From assembly GCA_963556695.1 (NCBI GenBank), contig CAUWAG010000012.1, forward strand, positions 2,728,001 to 2,792,000: 64,000 bases of DNA. Direction: 5' to 3'. Position numbers and translations under genes: made by a program. Shown one piece after another: positions 33,843-43,416 of this stretch. How positions within the stretch are numbered: position 1 is the stretch's first letter; every line of letters starts with the position of its first letter. The notes under the pieces were generated by a model. The model searched no databases. It saw only the letters and a program-made list of their open reading frames with translations, and was not told the origin of the DNA. Source of the stretch: Anthostomella pinea. Its lineage: Eukaryota > Ascomycota > Sordariomycetes > Xylariales > Xylariaceae.

Positions 33843-35317
33843 CTAAACCAATAAATTATATTTATATATTAAATTTGTAGCTGAATAGTGTAGTCCATCT
33901 AAAATAATAGAAGGATATATACCAAGAATAACAGTAAAGGCTACTAATGTAAATAATAAAAAGAATTCTCTTTTAGTAAGATCACTTATATTTTCTTCAA
34001 AGAATCTAGTAAATGATCCACCAAATGCTATACGGTTAAACATATATATAGTATAAGCAGCAGAAAATACTATAAAAGAACTAGCAAATACACCTAGAAC
34101 AGGTAATCTTTCAAATACTCCATAAAGAGACATAAATTCACCTACAAAATTTAAAGTCAAAGGAGCTCCACAGTTACCTAAAGATAAAATAAAAAATAAT
34201 ATAGAAAATAAAGGCATCATTTGAGTTATACCTTTATAATAATGTATTAATCTAGTTCCAGATTCATCATATAATACACCCCCTGCACATATAAATAAAC
34301 CACTAGATACAAATCCATGAGCTAAACCTAGAAGTATTCCTCCTTCTATTCCCTGTATTGTATTACTAAATACTCCTATCAAGTAAACAGCAGCATGAGA
34401 TACTGGACTATAAGCTATTGAACTTTAATATCTGTAGTTCTTAATGTACTAAAACTAGCATATATTATTGTTATTACACCTATTATAAATACTATAAATG
34501 TATAATCTAAAGATGCTTTAGGTAATATAGGTAAAATTAATCTAAATATACCATATAAACTTAATTTTAAAACACTACCCGCTAAGATAATACTTCCACC
34601 TAAAGGGGATTCTACATGAGTTTTTAATAATCAGTTATTTAAAAATATAGTAGGAGTTTTTACTACAAATGCTATAAATATTCCACAAAATAAGAATACT
34701 TGTGTAGTATAATCAAAATTTGTTTTAAATAAAGCATCAAAATCAGTAGTTCCCATTATAGAAGACATAGTTAAAATAGATAATAATAAAAACAAAGACC
34801 CTAATAATGTATATAAGAATAAATAAAAACTAGCTCTTACTTTATTACTAGATCCAAATAAACCTATCGATAAAAATAAAGGGGGTAGTATACTTTCAAA
34901 AAATATATAGAATAATAAAATGTCTAATACTAAAAAAACTGCTAACAATAATGTTTCTAGTAATAACATAATTATTAAATAAGATTTAACATTCTCAGTT
35001 ATTGAATTTCAGTTAGATAATATTGCTATAGGCATTATTATTGTAATTAACAATATAAAATATATGGATATTCCATCTACCCCAAAATAAACATCAAATA
35101 AGTTCATATCATAATGTTCTTGTACAAACTGAAATTGATTACTGCTAAAATCAAATAATATAAATATTACTAAAAATATAACTAAATTTATAATAGATGC
35201 TACAAAAGCTGTTGTTTTATAGGATCTTATTTTTATTTCTGTATCTTCATAAGACATATTACTAGAGATTAAAAATATCCCTACTATAGGTATTAATAAT
35301 AAAGATGACAACAACAT
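33843..35317 (-). pseudogene. nad4: NADH dehydrogenase subunit 4 with one-base deletion
   Basis: ATG at 35317, stop at 33843. UGA is needed as Trp (for example near 35008 and 34630). The N-terminal two thirds are in one frame (ESILPPLFLSIGLFGSS, KTPTIFLNNWLLKTHVESPL). At 34419-34424 the expected 6-nt stretch before IAYS.VSHAAVYLIGVF has 5 nt, which shifts the frame and produces a TAG. The rest continues in the other frame (NTIQGIEGGILLGLAHGFVS, GAPLTLNFVGEFMSLYG). Conserved proton-channel residues (H in SHAAVY, E and K sites) are otherwise present. The damage is a single indel, so a sequencing error cannot be excluded. Confidence 0.85.
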
Positions 35318-35474
35318 TTATTATTTAAATTAAAATAAAACTTCCCACATAATTAAATTAAAATTACATCATAAGTAAACAATTACAAGATTATATTATA
35401 TAAAAAAATAAAATTTTTTTACCCTTGGGTCCGAAGGACATATTAATTTTTCATAAGATCTTAAAAAGTAAGAT

Positions 35475-35808
35475 TTAAAATAAATTTATATTAATAGAGA
35501 ATATATCAAAACTATATAAAATACAAGGTACTAATATGATAAAAGCAAACACTATTGGTAATAAAACTGTTCAACAAAAGGACATTAATTGATCAAAACG
35601 TATTCTAGGGAAAGAAGCTCTAGCTCAAATAAAAGTAAATATCATCATAGAACTTTTTAATCCTAAACTGAAACCATATACTAATCCCTCTAAAGCAGGT
35701 GTATTCATTATATCCTCTATAAAATAATCTAAAATAAGAACTCAATCTATAATAAATATTTCTCAAATAATGAAATCTAAATAAGTTGATAAATAAACAA
35801 TACATAAA
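35475..35808 (-). pseudogene. nad1: NADH dehydrogenase subunit 1, C-terminal fragment
   Basis: Only the last 110 or so codons are present: CIVYLSTYLDFIIWEIFIID, NTPALEGLVYGFSLGLKSS, ARASFPRIRFDQLMSFCW and the end LVPCILYSFDIFSININLF with stop at 35475. Several Trp are TGA. Upstream of about 35808 the similarity ends abruptly and the sequence becomes the 5' flank of rns on the other strand, so this is a breakpoint, not decay. Confidence 0.8.
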
Positions 35809-35944
35809 ACTATAATTTATAGAGACATTTTTAACTAGAAATAGCTTTATATTCTCCAAAACTTTAACCGAAAATATTTATTACCCAAAATTTATAGTGA
35901 TAGATTTTACCATCAACAATTATATAATAAATATAATTGTATAC

Positions 35945-37460
35945 ATATAGGTGAGTTTGATGATGGCTCTGATTGAACGCTGTCTAAATGCTTGACACAT
36001 GCTAATCGAACGTTTAATTTAATGGATAATTTTATTAAAAGTGGTGTACAGGTGAGTATAGATACCCGGCCTACCTTAAAGATAGGGAAAGATCCCTAAT
36101 AATAAAATGGTGTGTTAATCACCGCTTTAAGAGGACTTAAGGGAATATCGTCGGGATAGGTAGTTGTCAAGGTTGTTATTTAACAAGCCTAAATTCTCGT
36201 AGTCGAATCTGAAAGGTTGATCGACCACATTGGGTCTGAAAAAACCCCAAGGCAAGCGAGTACAGCAGTGAGGAATTTTCGTCAATGGCCTAACGGCTGA
36301 ACTGGCAACTTAGAGGAATGTAGACTGTAAAAGGTACTATAAATTGACTTATCGAATGAAATTATAAATGTTTTATTGATAATGACGATAAGCAGATTGA
36401 TGCCTTGACTAATTACGTGCCAGCAGTCGCGGTAATACGTAAGAGGCTAGTGTTATTCATCTTAAATAGGTTTAAAGGGTACTTAGACGGTGAAATAAAT
36501 TACCTTAATAAAGGGATGATTTTGCTAGAGTTTTATGTGAGGAAGTAGTACTTAAGGTGTAGAGATGAAATTCGTTGATACCTCGGGGACTGATAAAGGC
36601 GAAGGCAACTTCTTATGTAAAAACTGACGTTGAAGGACGAAGGCACAGAGAACGAACAGGATTAGGTACCCCAGTAGTCTTTGCAGAGAATAATGAATGC
36701 CATAGGTTAGGTTATAACAACTTGGTCTATAAATGAAAGTGTAAGCATTTCACCTCAAGAGTAATGTGGCAACGCAGGAACTGAAATCACTAGACCGTTT
36801 CTGACACTAGCAGTGAAGTATGTTATTTAATTCGATGATCCACGAAAAACCTTACTACAATTTGAATGTTATTAATTTGTTAATATCAATGAATTAGTTA
36901 AAACTTTTTATTGAAAAATACATAAATTAATAATACAAGCGTTGCACGGCTGTTTTCAGTTAATGTTGTGAAACTGCAGATTCGTCCGTGGAATTAACGA
37001 ATACCCCGGCTTTATTTATAAATTTACTAATAGAGCATCTTCTGGCCCGCTACAGTGGTCAGAACAAAAGGGAATAAGACAAGTCATCATGGCCTTAATA
37101 TTGTGGGCTATAGACGTGCCACATATTCCTAGACAAAGAGAAGCAAAAATGCGAATTTAAGCTAATCTCAAAAAATAGGATAAAATATGGAAATGGATTG
37201 TAGCCTAAAATTCAACTGCATGAATAAGAAATTGCTAGTAATCGTGAATCACCATGTCACGGTGAATAATACTTTGGATTGGTACTAACTACTCGTCGCA
37301 TGCTGAAAGGAGTTGGTGCAATAAGTTTGCTCTTTTATTATAAGTAAGTAAATGATAGGGTTTAGATGTTATAGTAGGATTCTTCGTATGCGCGATTCTG
37401 ATTAGTGTTAAGTCGAAATACGGTTCGTGTAGTGGAAGTTGCACGGGATTCATAAATTTT
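35945..37460 (+). rRNA. rns: Mitochondrial small-subunit rRNA
   Basis: Universal SSU signatures are in order: GTGAGTTTGATGATGGCTCT (35951) at the 5' end, GCCAGCAGTCGCGGTAATAC near 36419 (530 loop), ATTCGTTGATACCTCGG near 36570, CCCCAGTAGTC near 36669, GCAACGCAGGAACTG near 36771, TTGCACGGCTGTTTTCAGTT near 36942, AAGTCATCATGGCC near 37081 and AATCGTGAATCACC near 37238. AT-rich expansions place it as fungal mitochondrial, not bacterial. The ends are approximate. The 3' end (AGTGGAAGTTGCACGGGATT) is a little irregular. No large deletion is seen. Confidence 0.9.
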
Positions 37461-37472
37461 AACAAAATAAAA

Positions 37473-37559
37473 AGGAAGGTTCCGTTTGTAGGTATGACGG
37501 GCTGAGCTGTAAACTCAGTAGCTATATTGCTGTCGAAGGTTCGAGTCCTTTTCTTCCTA
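37473..37559 (+). tRNA. trnY: Mitochondrial tRNA-Tyr (GUA)
   Basis: Acceptor AGGAAGG pairs with TCTTCCT (last pair G-T); anticodon loop CTGTAAA with GTA; long variable arm; T arm GGTTCGAGTCC. Starts about 13 nt after the rRNA end. Confidence 0.85.
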
Positions 37560-37566
37560 AGGATAA

Positions 37567-37637
37567 GTCTCTATAGCTCAATGGTAGAGCTTGATACTGT
37601 TAATATTATGATAGATGTTCGATTCATCTTAGGGGCG
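37567..37637 (+). tRNA. trnN: Mitochondrial tRNA-Asn (GUU)
   Basis: Acceptor GTCTCTA pairs with TAGGGGC through G-T pairs; D arm AGCTCAATGGTAGAGC; anticodon loop CTGTTAA with GTT; T loop TTCGATT. Confidence 0.8.
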
Positions 37638-37660
37638 TAATAAAGATATACGAGATTAAA

Positions 37661-37732
37661 GGGATATTAGCATAACGGTAATGCATATGACTTTTAATCA
37701 TCATTATGTGAGTTCGATTCTCGTATATCCTA
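37661..37732 (+). tRNA. trnK: Mitochondrial tRNA-Lys (UUU)
   Basis: Acceptor GGGATAT pairs with ATATCCT; anticodon loop CTTTTAA with TTT; T arm GAGTTCGATTCTC. Confidence 0.8.
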
Positions 37733-37788
37733 AATAAACTTAAGTAGTTTTTTATTAATAAAAAGTATTAAGAATTTAATAAATATAA

Positions 37789-37859
37789 GCGACCATTATT
37801 TAACGGTAGGATTGCTGTCTTCCAAACAGAGTGTGTCGGTTCGATTCCGACTGGTCGTA
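37789..37859 (+). tRNA. trnG: Mitochondrial tRNA-Gly (UCC)
   Basis: Acceptor GCGACCA pairs with TGGTCGT; anticodon loop CTTCCAA with TCC; T arm TCGGTTCGATTCCGA. Confidence 0.85.
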
Positions 37860-37950
37860 ATATTATCCATTTAGATTATGAACATTTCAGCTTAAAAATA
37901 ATTATAAATTTAGAATATAGATTCATCTTGAAATCTCTGCTGAAATTTAA

Positions 37951-38023
37951 GAATTAGTAGCTTAATTGGTAAAGGACCCTCCTGTCACGAGGGTAGATAT
38001 CGGTTCGAGGCCGTTCTAATTCG
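37951..38023 (+). tRNA. trnD: Mitochondrial tRNA-Asp (GUC)
   Basis: Acceptor GAATTAG pairs perfectly with CTAATTC; anticodon stem CCTCC/GGAGG-type around CTGTCAC with GTC; T loop TTCGAGG. Confidence 0.82.
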
Positions 38024-38031
38024 AAAATAAA

Positions 38032-38113
38032 GGAAAAGTTGCTATAGGTAGGGTAAGATATTTGCTAAATATTGTGTCAATTACACATGGGTGTTCGAAT
38101 CACCTCTTTTCTG
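38032..38113 (+). tRNA. trnS: Mitochondrial tRNA-Ser (GCU)
   Basis: Acceptor GGAAAAG pairs with CTTTTCT; anticodon GCT in ATTTGCTAAAT; variable arm GTGTCAATTACAC forms a hairpin as expected for Ser; T arm GGTGTTCGAATCACC. Confidence 0.82.
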
Positions 38114-38129
38114 AAAAATATGCTTTTTT

Positions 38130-38200
38130 AAGAGTATAGTTTAATGGTAAAATAGGGAGCTTCATCCTCCAATTCCTCAGTTCGAGTCTGAGTACTCTTG
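38130..38200 (+). tRNA. trnW: Mitochondrial tRNA-Trp (UCA), reads UGA
   Basis: Acceptor AAGAGTA pairs with TACTCTT; anticodon stem GGAG/CTCC around loop CTTCATC with TCA. The UCA anticodon reads UGA and UGG as Trp and agrees with UGA Trp codons in the neighbouring protein genes. Confidence 0.85.
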
Positions 38201-38241
38201 TAATTTATCCTTTACGAAGGCAAACAAACTTAAATATAAAT

Positions 38242-38892
38242 ATGAATAATTTATTTATTATATACGAAACCTATACGAATGGTTATAGAACAGATATATT
38301 GGGTATTATATCATTATTGGCAATTTTATGTGGTATACTTGTTATTATTAGTAAAAATCCTATTGTTTCAGTATTATTTTTAATAGGTTTATTTGCGAGT
38401 ATTTCTTGTTATTTAATAATATTAGGTTTAAGTTTTATAGGTTTATCTTATTTAATAGTTTATATAGGTGCTATATCTATATTGTTTTTATTTATTTTAA
38501 TGTTAATAAATATTAGAATAAGTGAATTACAAAGTAATACTAGTAATAGTATACCTTTAGCTATAGCTATTGCTATATCTTTTAACTATCCTATATTCCA
38601 ATTATTGCCCTATAATATTGCTATTTTAAATAAATATTCTAATTTAAATAATATTTTATATAATATTTCTTTAAATCAATATAATAAAAAAGTGAATTTG
38701 AATACATATAGTGATGATATACATTTTGTAACCAGTAAAATATGAGATGATAATTTAATAGAAAATAGTCATATAACTAGTATAGGGAATATTATGTATA
38801 CTAATTATAATATGTGGTTAATATTGGCTAGTTTTATACTATTATTAGCTATGGTTGGTGCGATAATTATAACAATAAAACAAAGAAATTAA
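38242..38892 (+). CDS. nad6: NADH dehydrogenase subunit 6 (open under mitochondrial code)
   Basis: ATG at 38242, TAA at 38890-38892, 216 residues with TGA at 38743 read as Trp (..TSKIWDDNLIENS). Hydrophobic helices are in the standard order: LGIISLLAILCGILVIISKN, VLFLIGLFASISCYLIILG, the conserved YLIVYIGAISILFLFILMLI block, and the C-terminal MWLILASFILLLAMVGAIII ending ITIKQRN. The Tyr-rich loop and Glu-bearing region of complex I subunit J are present. No damage is seen. Under the nuclear code it would stop after 167 residues. Confidence 0.88.
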
Positions 38893-38899
38893 ATATAAA

Positions 38900-38969
38900 A
38901 GAAATTAGCTGAATGGTAGAGCAACCGTTTTACACACAGAAGGTTGGGTGTTCAAGTCACCTATTTCTT
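38900..38969 (+). tRNA. trnV: Mitochondrial tRNA-Val (UAC)
   Basis: Acceptor AGAAATT pairs with TATTTCT except for a T-T at the last pair; D arm TAGCTGAATGGTAGAGC; anticodon loop TTTTACA with TAC; T arm GGTGTTCAAGTCACC. Confidence 0.78.
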
Positions 38970-39078
38970 AAAGAGTATAAAATATGGGATTTTATTTGTT
39001 AATAAATTATTAAATAATACAATTTATTTAATAACTATATACTTTGTATGTTTTTAACTTATTAATTAAGAAAGGTAA

Positions 39079-39901
39079 ATGACTGAAATAGTAAGAAGTA
39101 ATTTTCAAAATCATCCTTTTCATTTAGTGTCTCCTTTACCTTGACCATTATATACAAGTATTAGTTTGTTTAGTTTAGCTACTAGTGGAGCATTATCTAT
39201 GCATAGTTTTAGTAATGCATATAATATATATATTTTTAGCTCTTATAATGCTAGTTTTTGCTATGTCCTTTTGATTTCGTGATATAGTTAGCGAGGGAAC
39301 TTTTTTAGGTAATCATACTTTAGCTGTACAAAAAGGACTAAATTTAGGGGTTATTTTATTTATAGTTTCTGAAGCTTTATTCTTCATGGCTATATTTTGA
39401 GCATTCTTTCATAGTGCTTTAACTCCTACTGTGGAATTAGGGGCTCAATGACCTCCTATAGGTATTAAACCTGTTAATCCTTTTGAATTACCTTTACTTA
39501 ATACAGTACTATTATTATCAAATGGTGCAACAGTTACATATGCTCATTATTCTTTAATTCAAGGTAAAAGAAGTGGAACTTTATATGTTTCTATTGCTAC
39601 TATAATATTGGCGGTTATTTTTACTGGTTTTCAAGGAATAGAATATAGTGTATCATCTTTCACTATTAGTGATGGTGCTTTTGGTACATGTTTTTTTTTT
39701 GCAACAGGGTTTTATAGATTACACGTAATGGTAGGAACTGCTTTTTTAGCGGTAGCTTTATGAAGAATATTTGCATACCATCTAACAGACAATCATCATT
39801 TGGGTTTTGAGGGTGGAATTTTATACTGACACTTTGTTGATGTGGTATGACTTTTTTATATGTATCTGTGTATTACTGAGGATCTTAATGAAGAATATTA
39901 A
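39079..39901 (+). pseudogene. cox3: Cytochrome c oxidase subunit 3 with two indels and lost conserved residues
   Basis: ATG at 39079. The start MTEIVRSNFQNHPFHLVSPL is normal. A (TA)n run at 39218-39236 has one base too many (or two too few), so the frame shifts before FLALIMLVFAMSFWFRDIV. The middle is well preserved ([44 protein letters not shown]). In the strongly conserved GFHGLHV motif the sequence reads GFYRLHV: CAT to TAT and GGA to AGA. A T run at 39852-39857 is one base short, so the normal ending (..LYVSVYYWGS) is replaced by an out-of-frame tail that stops at 39901. Two indels and two substitutions at near-invariant residues make it non-functional. Confidence 0.85.
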
Positions 39902-40930
39902 ATTTAAATCCCATAATTTTTTATTTAAAACACCTATGCCTTTACATAAAAATAAAGTAATATTACAATCTAATTAAATATTGATTCAACAAAAATACCT
40001 TATAATAATACATTATGCTTTAGTAGTGGTTGTTTAATTGTAGCCTTTACTAGTATAGGTGGAATACAAAAATGAGCTATGTCATTAATAAATATATTAT
40101 GTTATAGTTTTTATACTTAATAATACAAATATAGAGTATTACTCATATAAATTTATTAAGTATTATAATTAGAATGTTATTATTTATAATACCTTAATTA
40201 TTCAAATTTATGGTTACCATAAATTTAAATAATTACATAAATTATAGAATATTTTTAATTAATAATTTTTACCTTATTTTATCTGGGTTTATATTATGTA
40301 AATTAGATACTATAAATTTTGTAATTTCAGTGGGCTTTATTCTAATAGTATTAGGTTTAAATTATAAAATATGAAGTAAGAAATTAACAAATTTATATTT
40401 AAATTTGAATAAAATAAAATAAAATGCTTTTTATTATATTTAGTCTTAAGATGACTTTTATTAGTTTTTACGCGAACATTTTTAATAAATGTTTGTTTAT
40501 TACTTAGTTGATTCTTTCCTAGATCTTATATAAACTGAGAATCATTGATATTACTATTAAATGCTACAATACTAAAATTTTTAGTATAAATTATACTAAA
40601 ATATACGTGAAAAGGTGTTCCGTATATGTACTATATAATCCTTTAACGCATGGTACTAAAGAATTATATTTTAAAACTAATGAAGGGAGTATTATTATCC
40701 TATGTTTACTTCTGACCTCCGGTAAAGTAAGCGAAGGGGTTAGTTATATCGGAGTGACGACCAAACCCTAGAACCGCTAACCATTACCATCCTTGCTACC
40801 TGTATGGGTCTGAATCCAATATGATGTGAGAAAGTTCCTGACGCGTAAAGTTCTACATTACCATCCTGGACACCTATATGTTTCATGTCTTTAAGCGGAA
40901 CCTACGGCCCGAGATAGCGTGACCTGTAGC
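39902..40930. other. AT-rich mitochondrial-type spacer up to the right junction
   Basis: Mostly non-coding. One plus frame (40210-40422, 70 codons, MVTINLNNYINYRIFLINNF then ISVGFILIVLGLNYKIW with TGA as Trp) could be a mitochondrial ORF of unknown function. From about 40620 GC rises; 40720-40930 looks like a structured RNA or intron but I cannot assign it. Confidence 0.4.
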
Positions 40931-41036
40931 GTAATTAAAGGGGGGTGTGCTCGTTCGGGTTCATTACGGACACATTGGGAGAAAAGGGGAACATCTTAAA
41001 TGCTTGCGTTATTATCTGATCAACTGCCATCCAGCC

Positions 41037-41157
41037 GCGGGACTGACTGTACTTATTATCTTGATACCTCCACAACCCTGCGATGCAGAGGCTCTGGGAG
41101 GCGTGGTTTGCACTACTGAGGACCAATCCCCCACGTTAAATACAAAACAAACAAACA
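41037..41157 (+). mobile_element. Severely 5'-truncated LINE insertion (121 bp)
   Basis: Contains only the LINE 3' end (from GCGGGACTGACTGTACTTAT through ACTACTGAGGACC to (AAAC)n). It is flanked by a perfect 15-bp target duplication AACTGCCATCCAGCC (41022-41036 and 41158-41172). The sequence matches the LINE 3' end at 58393-58530 (reverse) and 49380-49519. Confidence 0.85.
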
Positions 41158-41172
41158 AACTGCCATCCAGCC

Positions 41173-41822
41173 CCACCTGGGCTCATTGGGTACTCCTACT
41201 CCTTGTAGTCCCTATATGCCCCACAGCGGCTCACGGCTAACAATTATAAGGGTATTTACCTCCCAATTTGCTGGTCTTCTTGATTAGCGCTGGTACTTAC
41301 GGCACAGGCAAAAACTGCCTGAACAAAATGTACTGCAGCTTGCGCAAGGACTGATTGGTGAATCTGTATGAAGATGGGGCGAAGACCCCCGGTAGTGCCA
41401 GCCACATCCCGGGTGGTGCTGGATGGTCCTTGATCAGACAACTGGCGGCTTCGTCTTCTGCGCTCATTCCCATCGTGAGCCCGACCACGGGACGTGGAAT
41501 TGCTACAGGCGTAAGCCTCATATATACAATTGGGCTGGCTTCCCAGTCATGAATCACAAATCGGCAGCAGCCTGTACCTTTGGAAATATGGTATCTTCCT
41601 GGATTGGATACTGCCTTCGGACTATCTGATCAGGGACCATGGGATTGAACAATATCTGAGGCTGTCAGGATACTTGCCGTGACCCAACCGAGTAGGGTGA
41701 TATCGTGAATAGTAAGCCGTCACCACTCTCAGTTGAAATACAATTGATATCACAATGCTCGTGCGAGCCCAAACAACAAATTAAAGATGTTGCGCGTGGA
41801 TATGCAGACACATACGCCCCCC
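41173..41822. other. Intergenic, possible decayed membrane-protein remnant
   Basis: Short frames on both strands (for example AQAAVHFVQAVFACAVST on minus near 41300) hint at a decayed gene but no family can be named. Confidence 0.3.
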
Positions 41823-42584
41823 TTACTCCACGAACACTATTTCCACAGGAGTAGTATCAAAATGAACCGCCAACCGGACAAAAGTGTCGCGGTCCTCGTC
41901 ACGATAGTCCTCCCATGCTTTGAACGGCAACACTACGGAGTCGGGTGAAAACTGGGGGCTCTCGTCTTCCTCGCCGCTTGACACCGGAGCCGGATCCGGA
42001 CGAGGCATGTAGTGCACCAACTTCTTGTCCTTCAGATCGCTCTCTAGGTCCCCAAAGTTCCACCACTGCGTGAACGGCTCACGACGCTCATTCTTGGCGA
42101 AAACCAGATCATACCGGTCTCCGATTACAGGTTCGACATTCTCTGGGAGAGGTCTGCCGTACGGACGCAGCAGCGACCCCCATGAGATGCCCTTTTGGAA
42201 AGTCAACCCTTCGTCGCCGGGAGGCACCGTCACGTAGGAGTGATTCTGCCTCTCACGCCTGCCACATCTCGTGAACCTAGCATTCCCAAATGTGTGTGGA
42301 AGGATCTTTGTTGGTCCTTCGCCCTGCCAATTCATGTATTGTCCTCCCCGGCCGCGATTGGTGAGGATCGTGAGACTCGTGCAGAGCGTGAGTGGCTGCG
42401 GCGAGCGCGACCAACTTTGTTGGACGTTGAGCTCGAAAGTTAACGCAGCGGCGGCTGGGTCCGCAGCCTTGCCCTCCGAGAGCGAAAGCTTGGTTGGTGT
42501 GACGTTCCTGATGGAACAGCGCAGGACCACTTGAAGGTCGGTCCTGAACGCGCACATTCTACAGTCAGTATACCCTGTCGGCAT
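41823..42584 (-). CDS. Hypothetical protein (253 aa), probably the last exon of a longer gene
   Basis: ATG at 42584-42582 and stop at 41823 give 253 residues. The composition is protein-like and contains TFELNVQQSWSRSPQPLTLC, YMNWQGEGPTKILPHTFGN, QNHSYVTVPPGDEGLTFQKG, PVIGDRYDLVFAKNERREPF and a C-terminal VRLAVHFDTTPVEIVFVE. No known family is recognised. A second minus-strand frame just upstream (42765-42565: QTKVRIRALMTMAELLSQHK, YHEGAFHPPQGTLDKKNW) overlaps its start in another frame and probably belongs to the same gene. The candidate intron GTTAGT..CTGTAG (about 42626-42559) would create a stop, so the model is unresolved or the gene is broken. Confidence 0.5.
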   Translation of the reverse strand: MPTGYTDCRMCAFRTDLQVVLRCSIRNVTPTKLSLSEGKAADPAAAALTFELNVQQSWSRSPQPLTLCTSLTILTNRGRGGQYMNWQGEGPTKILPHTFGNARFTRCGRRERQNHSYVTVPPGDEGLTFQKGISWGSLLRPYGRPLPENVEPVIGDRYDLVFAKNERREPFTQWWNFGDLESDLKDKKLVHYMPRPDPAPVSSGEEDESPQFSPDSVVLPFKAWEDYRDEDRDTFVRLAVHFDTTPVEIVFVE

Positions 42585-42765
42585 CCTCAGCTGCTGGTGG
42601 CGCGTAGGTCATGACTAACCAGTTCTTCTTGTCCAAGGTACCCTGTGGTGGGTGAAAGGCCCCCTCATGGTAGATCTTGTGTTGGCTCAACAACTCGGCC
42701 ATGGTCATCAGTGCGCGGATTCTAACTTTAGTCTGTGTGTTGTTCTGCAATTCAGCTACACTCAA

Positions 42766-43416
42766 GACGGCGAAGGATGCAGGATTGAGCCTATTTGAAC
42801 GGTCCAGTTGCTGGAACCTTTAAGCGGCGTGACACCACAATTGGGGACATGCCGATCTTGTCCAACTGGTCACTTGGGGCTGACTTTGGGCCGGCCACCA
42901 ACCAACACTCATGAACCGACATCGGGATTAGTACGTCGCACGGGAGCCGTAGGATCGGGCCGCACCTCGGCATCCGACCAAATCCAGTGAGGATCACCAC
43001 ACGCTTGAAATAGCACTGGCTGCGCCTTTACTTCTTGCATATAACAACTGTTCGGAGGGCTTTTCGGATAGTGACGTTTTGCGAAATTAAGCAGAAAGGG
43101 ACTAACGGCGCCTGGAAGGATGAGGAGACCACATATAGCTTTCACGCCGCCATTGTAGGGGCAGAACAGCGTTGGGTGCTAGTGGAGGGTGGTCGGGACC
43201 GGGTTCAGACCCGAACCCATCTTGAGTACTCAATGTGAGACAGGCTGGGATCGTCCTTGAGATGTTGGTTGATAGATGACGCCCGGCTGACAATGAAGGA
43301 CTAATCTGGAAAACCCCCAGCCTGGGCATACATCATAGGGGTAGCATGATGGGAGAGACCTTGCACGCAAGAGTGCAGAATTTTGGATATATAAGGGAGG
43401 CATATCACGCATCCAG
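42766..43416. other. Intergenic region
   Basis: No gene seen. GGATATATAAGG near 43385 looks like a TATA box but lies only 30 bp before the metalloprotease frame. Confidence 0.4.

Larger units (their letters stand above)
30311..40930. other. Mitochondrial DNA segment in nuclear context (probable composite NUMT, about 10.6 kb)
   Basis: Contains recognisable mitochondrial genes read with UGA as Trp: atp9 pieces, atp6, atp8, nad4 and nad1 on minus, then rns, eight tRNAs, nad6 and cox3 on plus. Flanks on both sides are nuclear: the NTF2-like gene on the left, and a LINE fragment followed by intron-containing genes on the right. Damage is present in several genes (listed separately). Sordariomycete mitochondrial genes normally lie on one strand, so the head-to-head nad1/rns arrangement implies rearrangement. 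Unassigned AT-rich stretches are 30457-31247, 31417-32564, 33360-33549 and 39902-40930; the last 300 bp become GC-richer and the exact right border is uncertain. Confidence 0.75.

Noticed and set aside
35945..37460. Bacterial 16S rRNA from contamination
   Set aside because: Fungal mitochondrial-type AT-rich expansions, adjacent mitochondrial tRNAs and UGA-Trp genes fit mtDNA, not a bacterium.
37862..37950. An additional mitochondrial tRNA between trnG and trnD
   Set aside because: An inverted TTTCAGC/GCTGAAA pair exists, but no cloverleaf, anticodon arm or T loop can be drawn.
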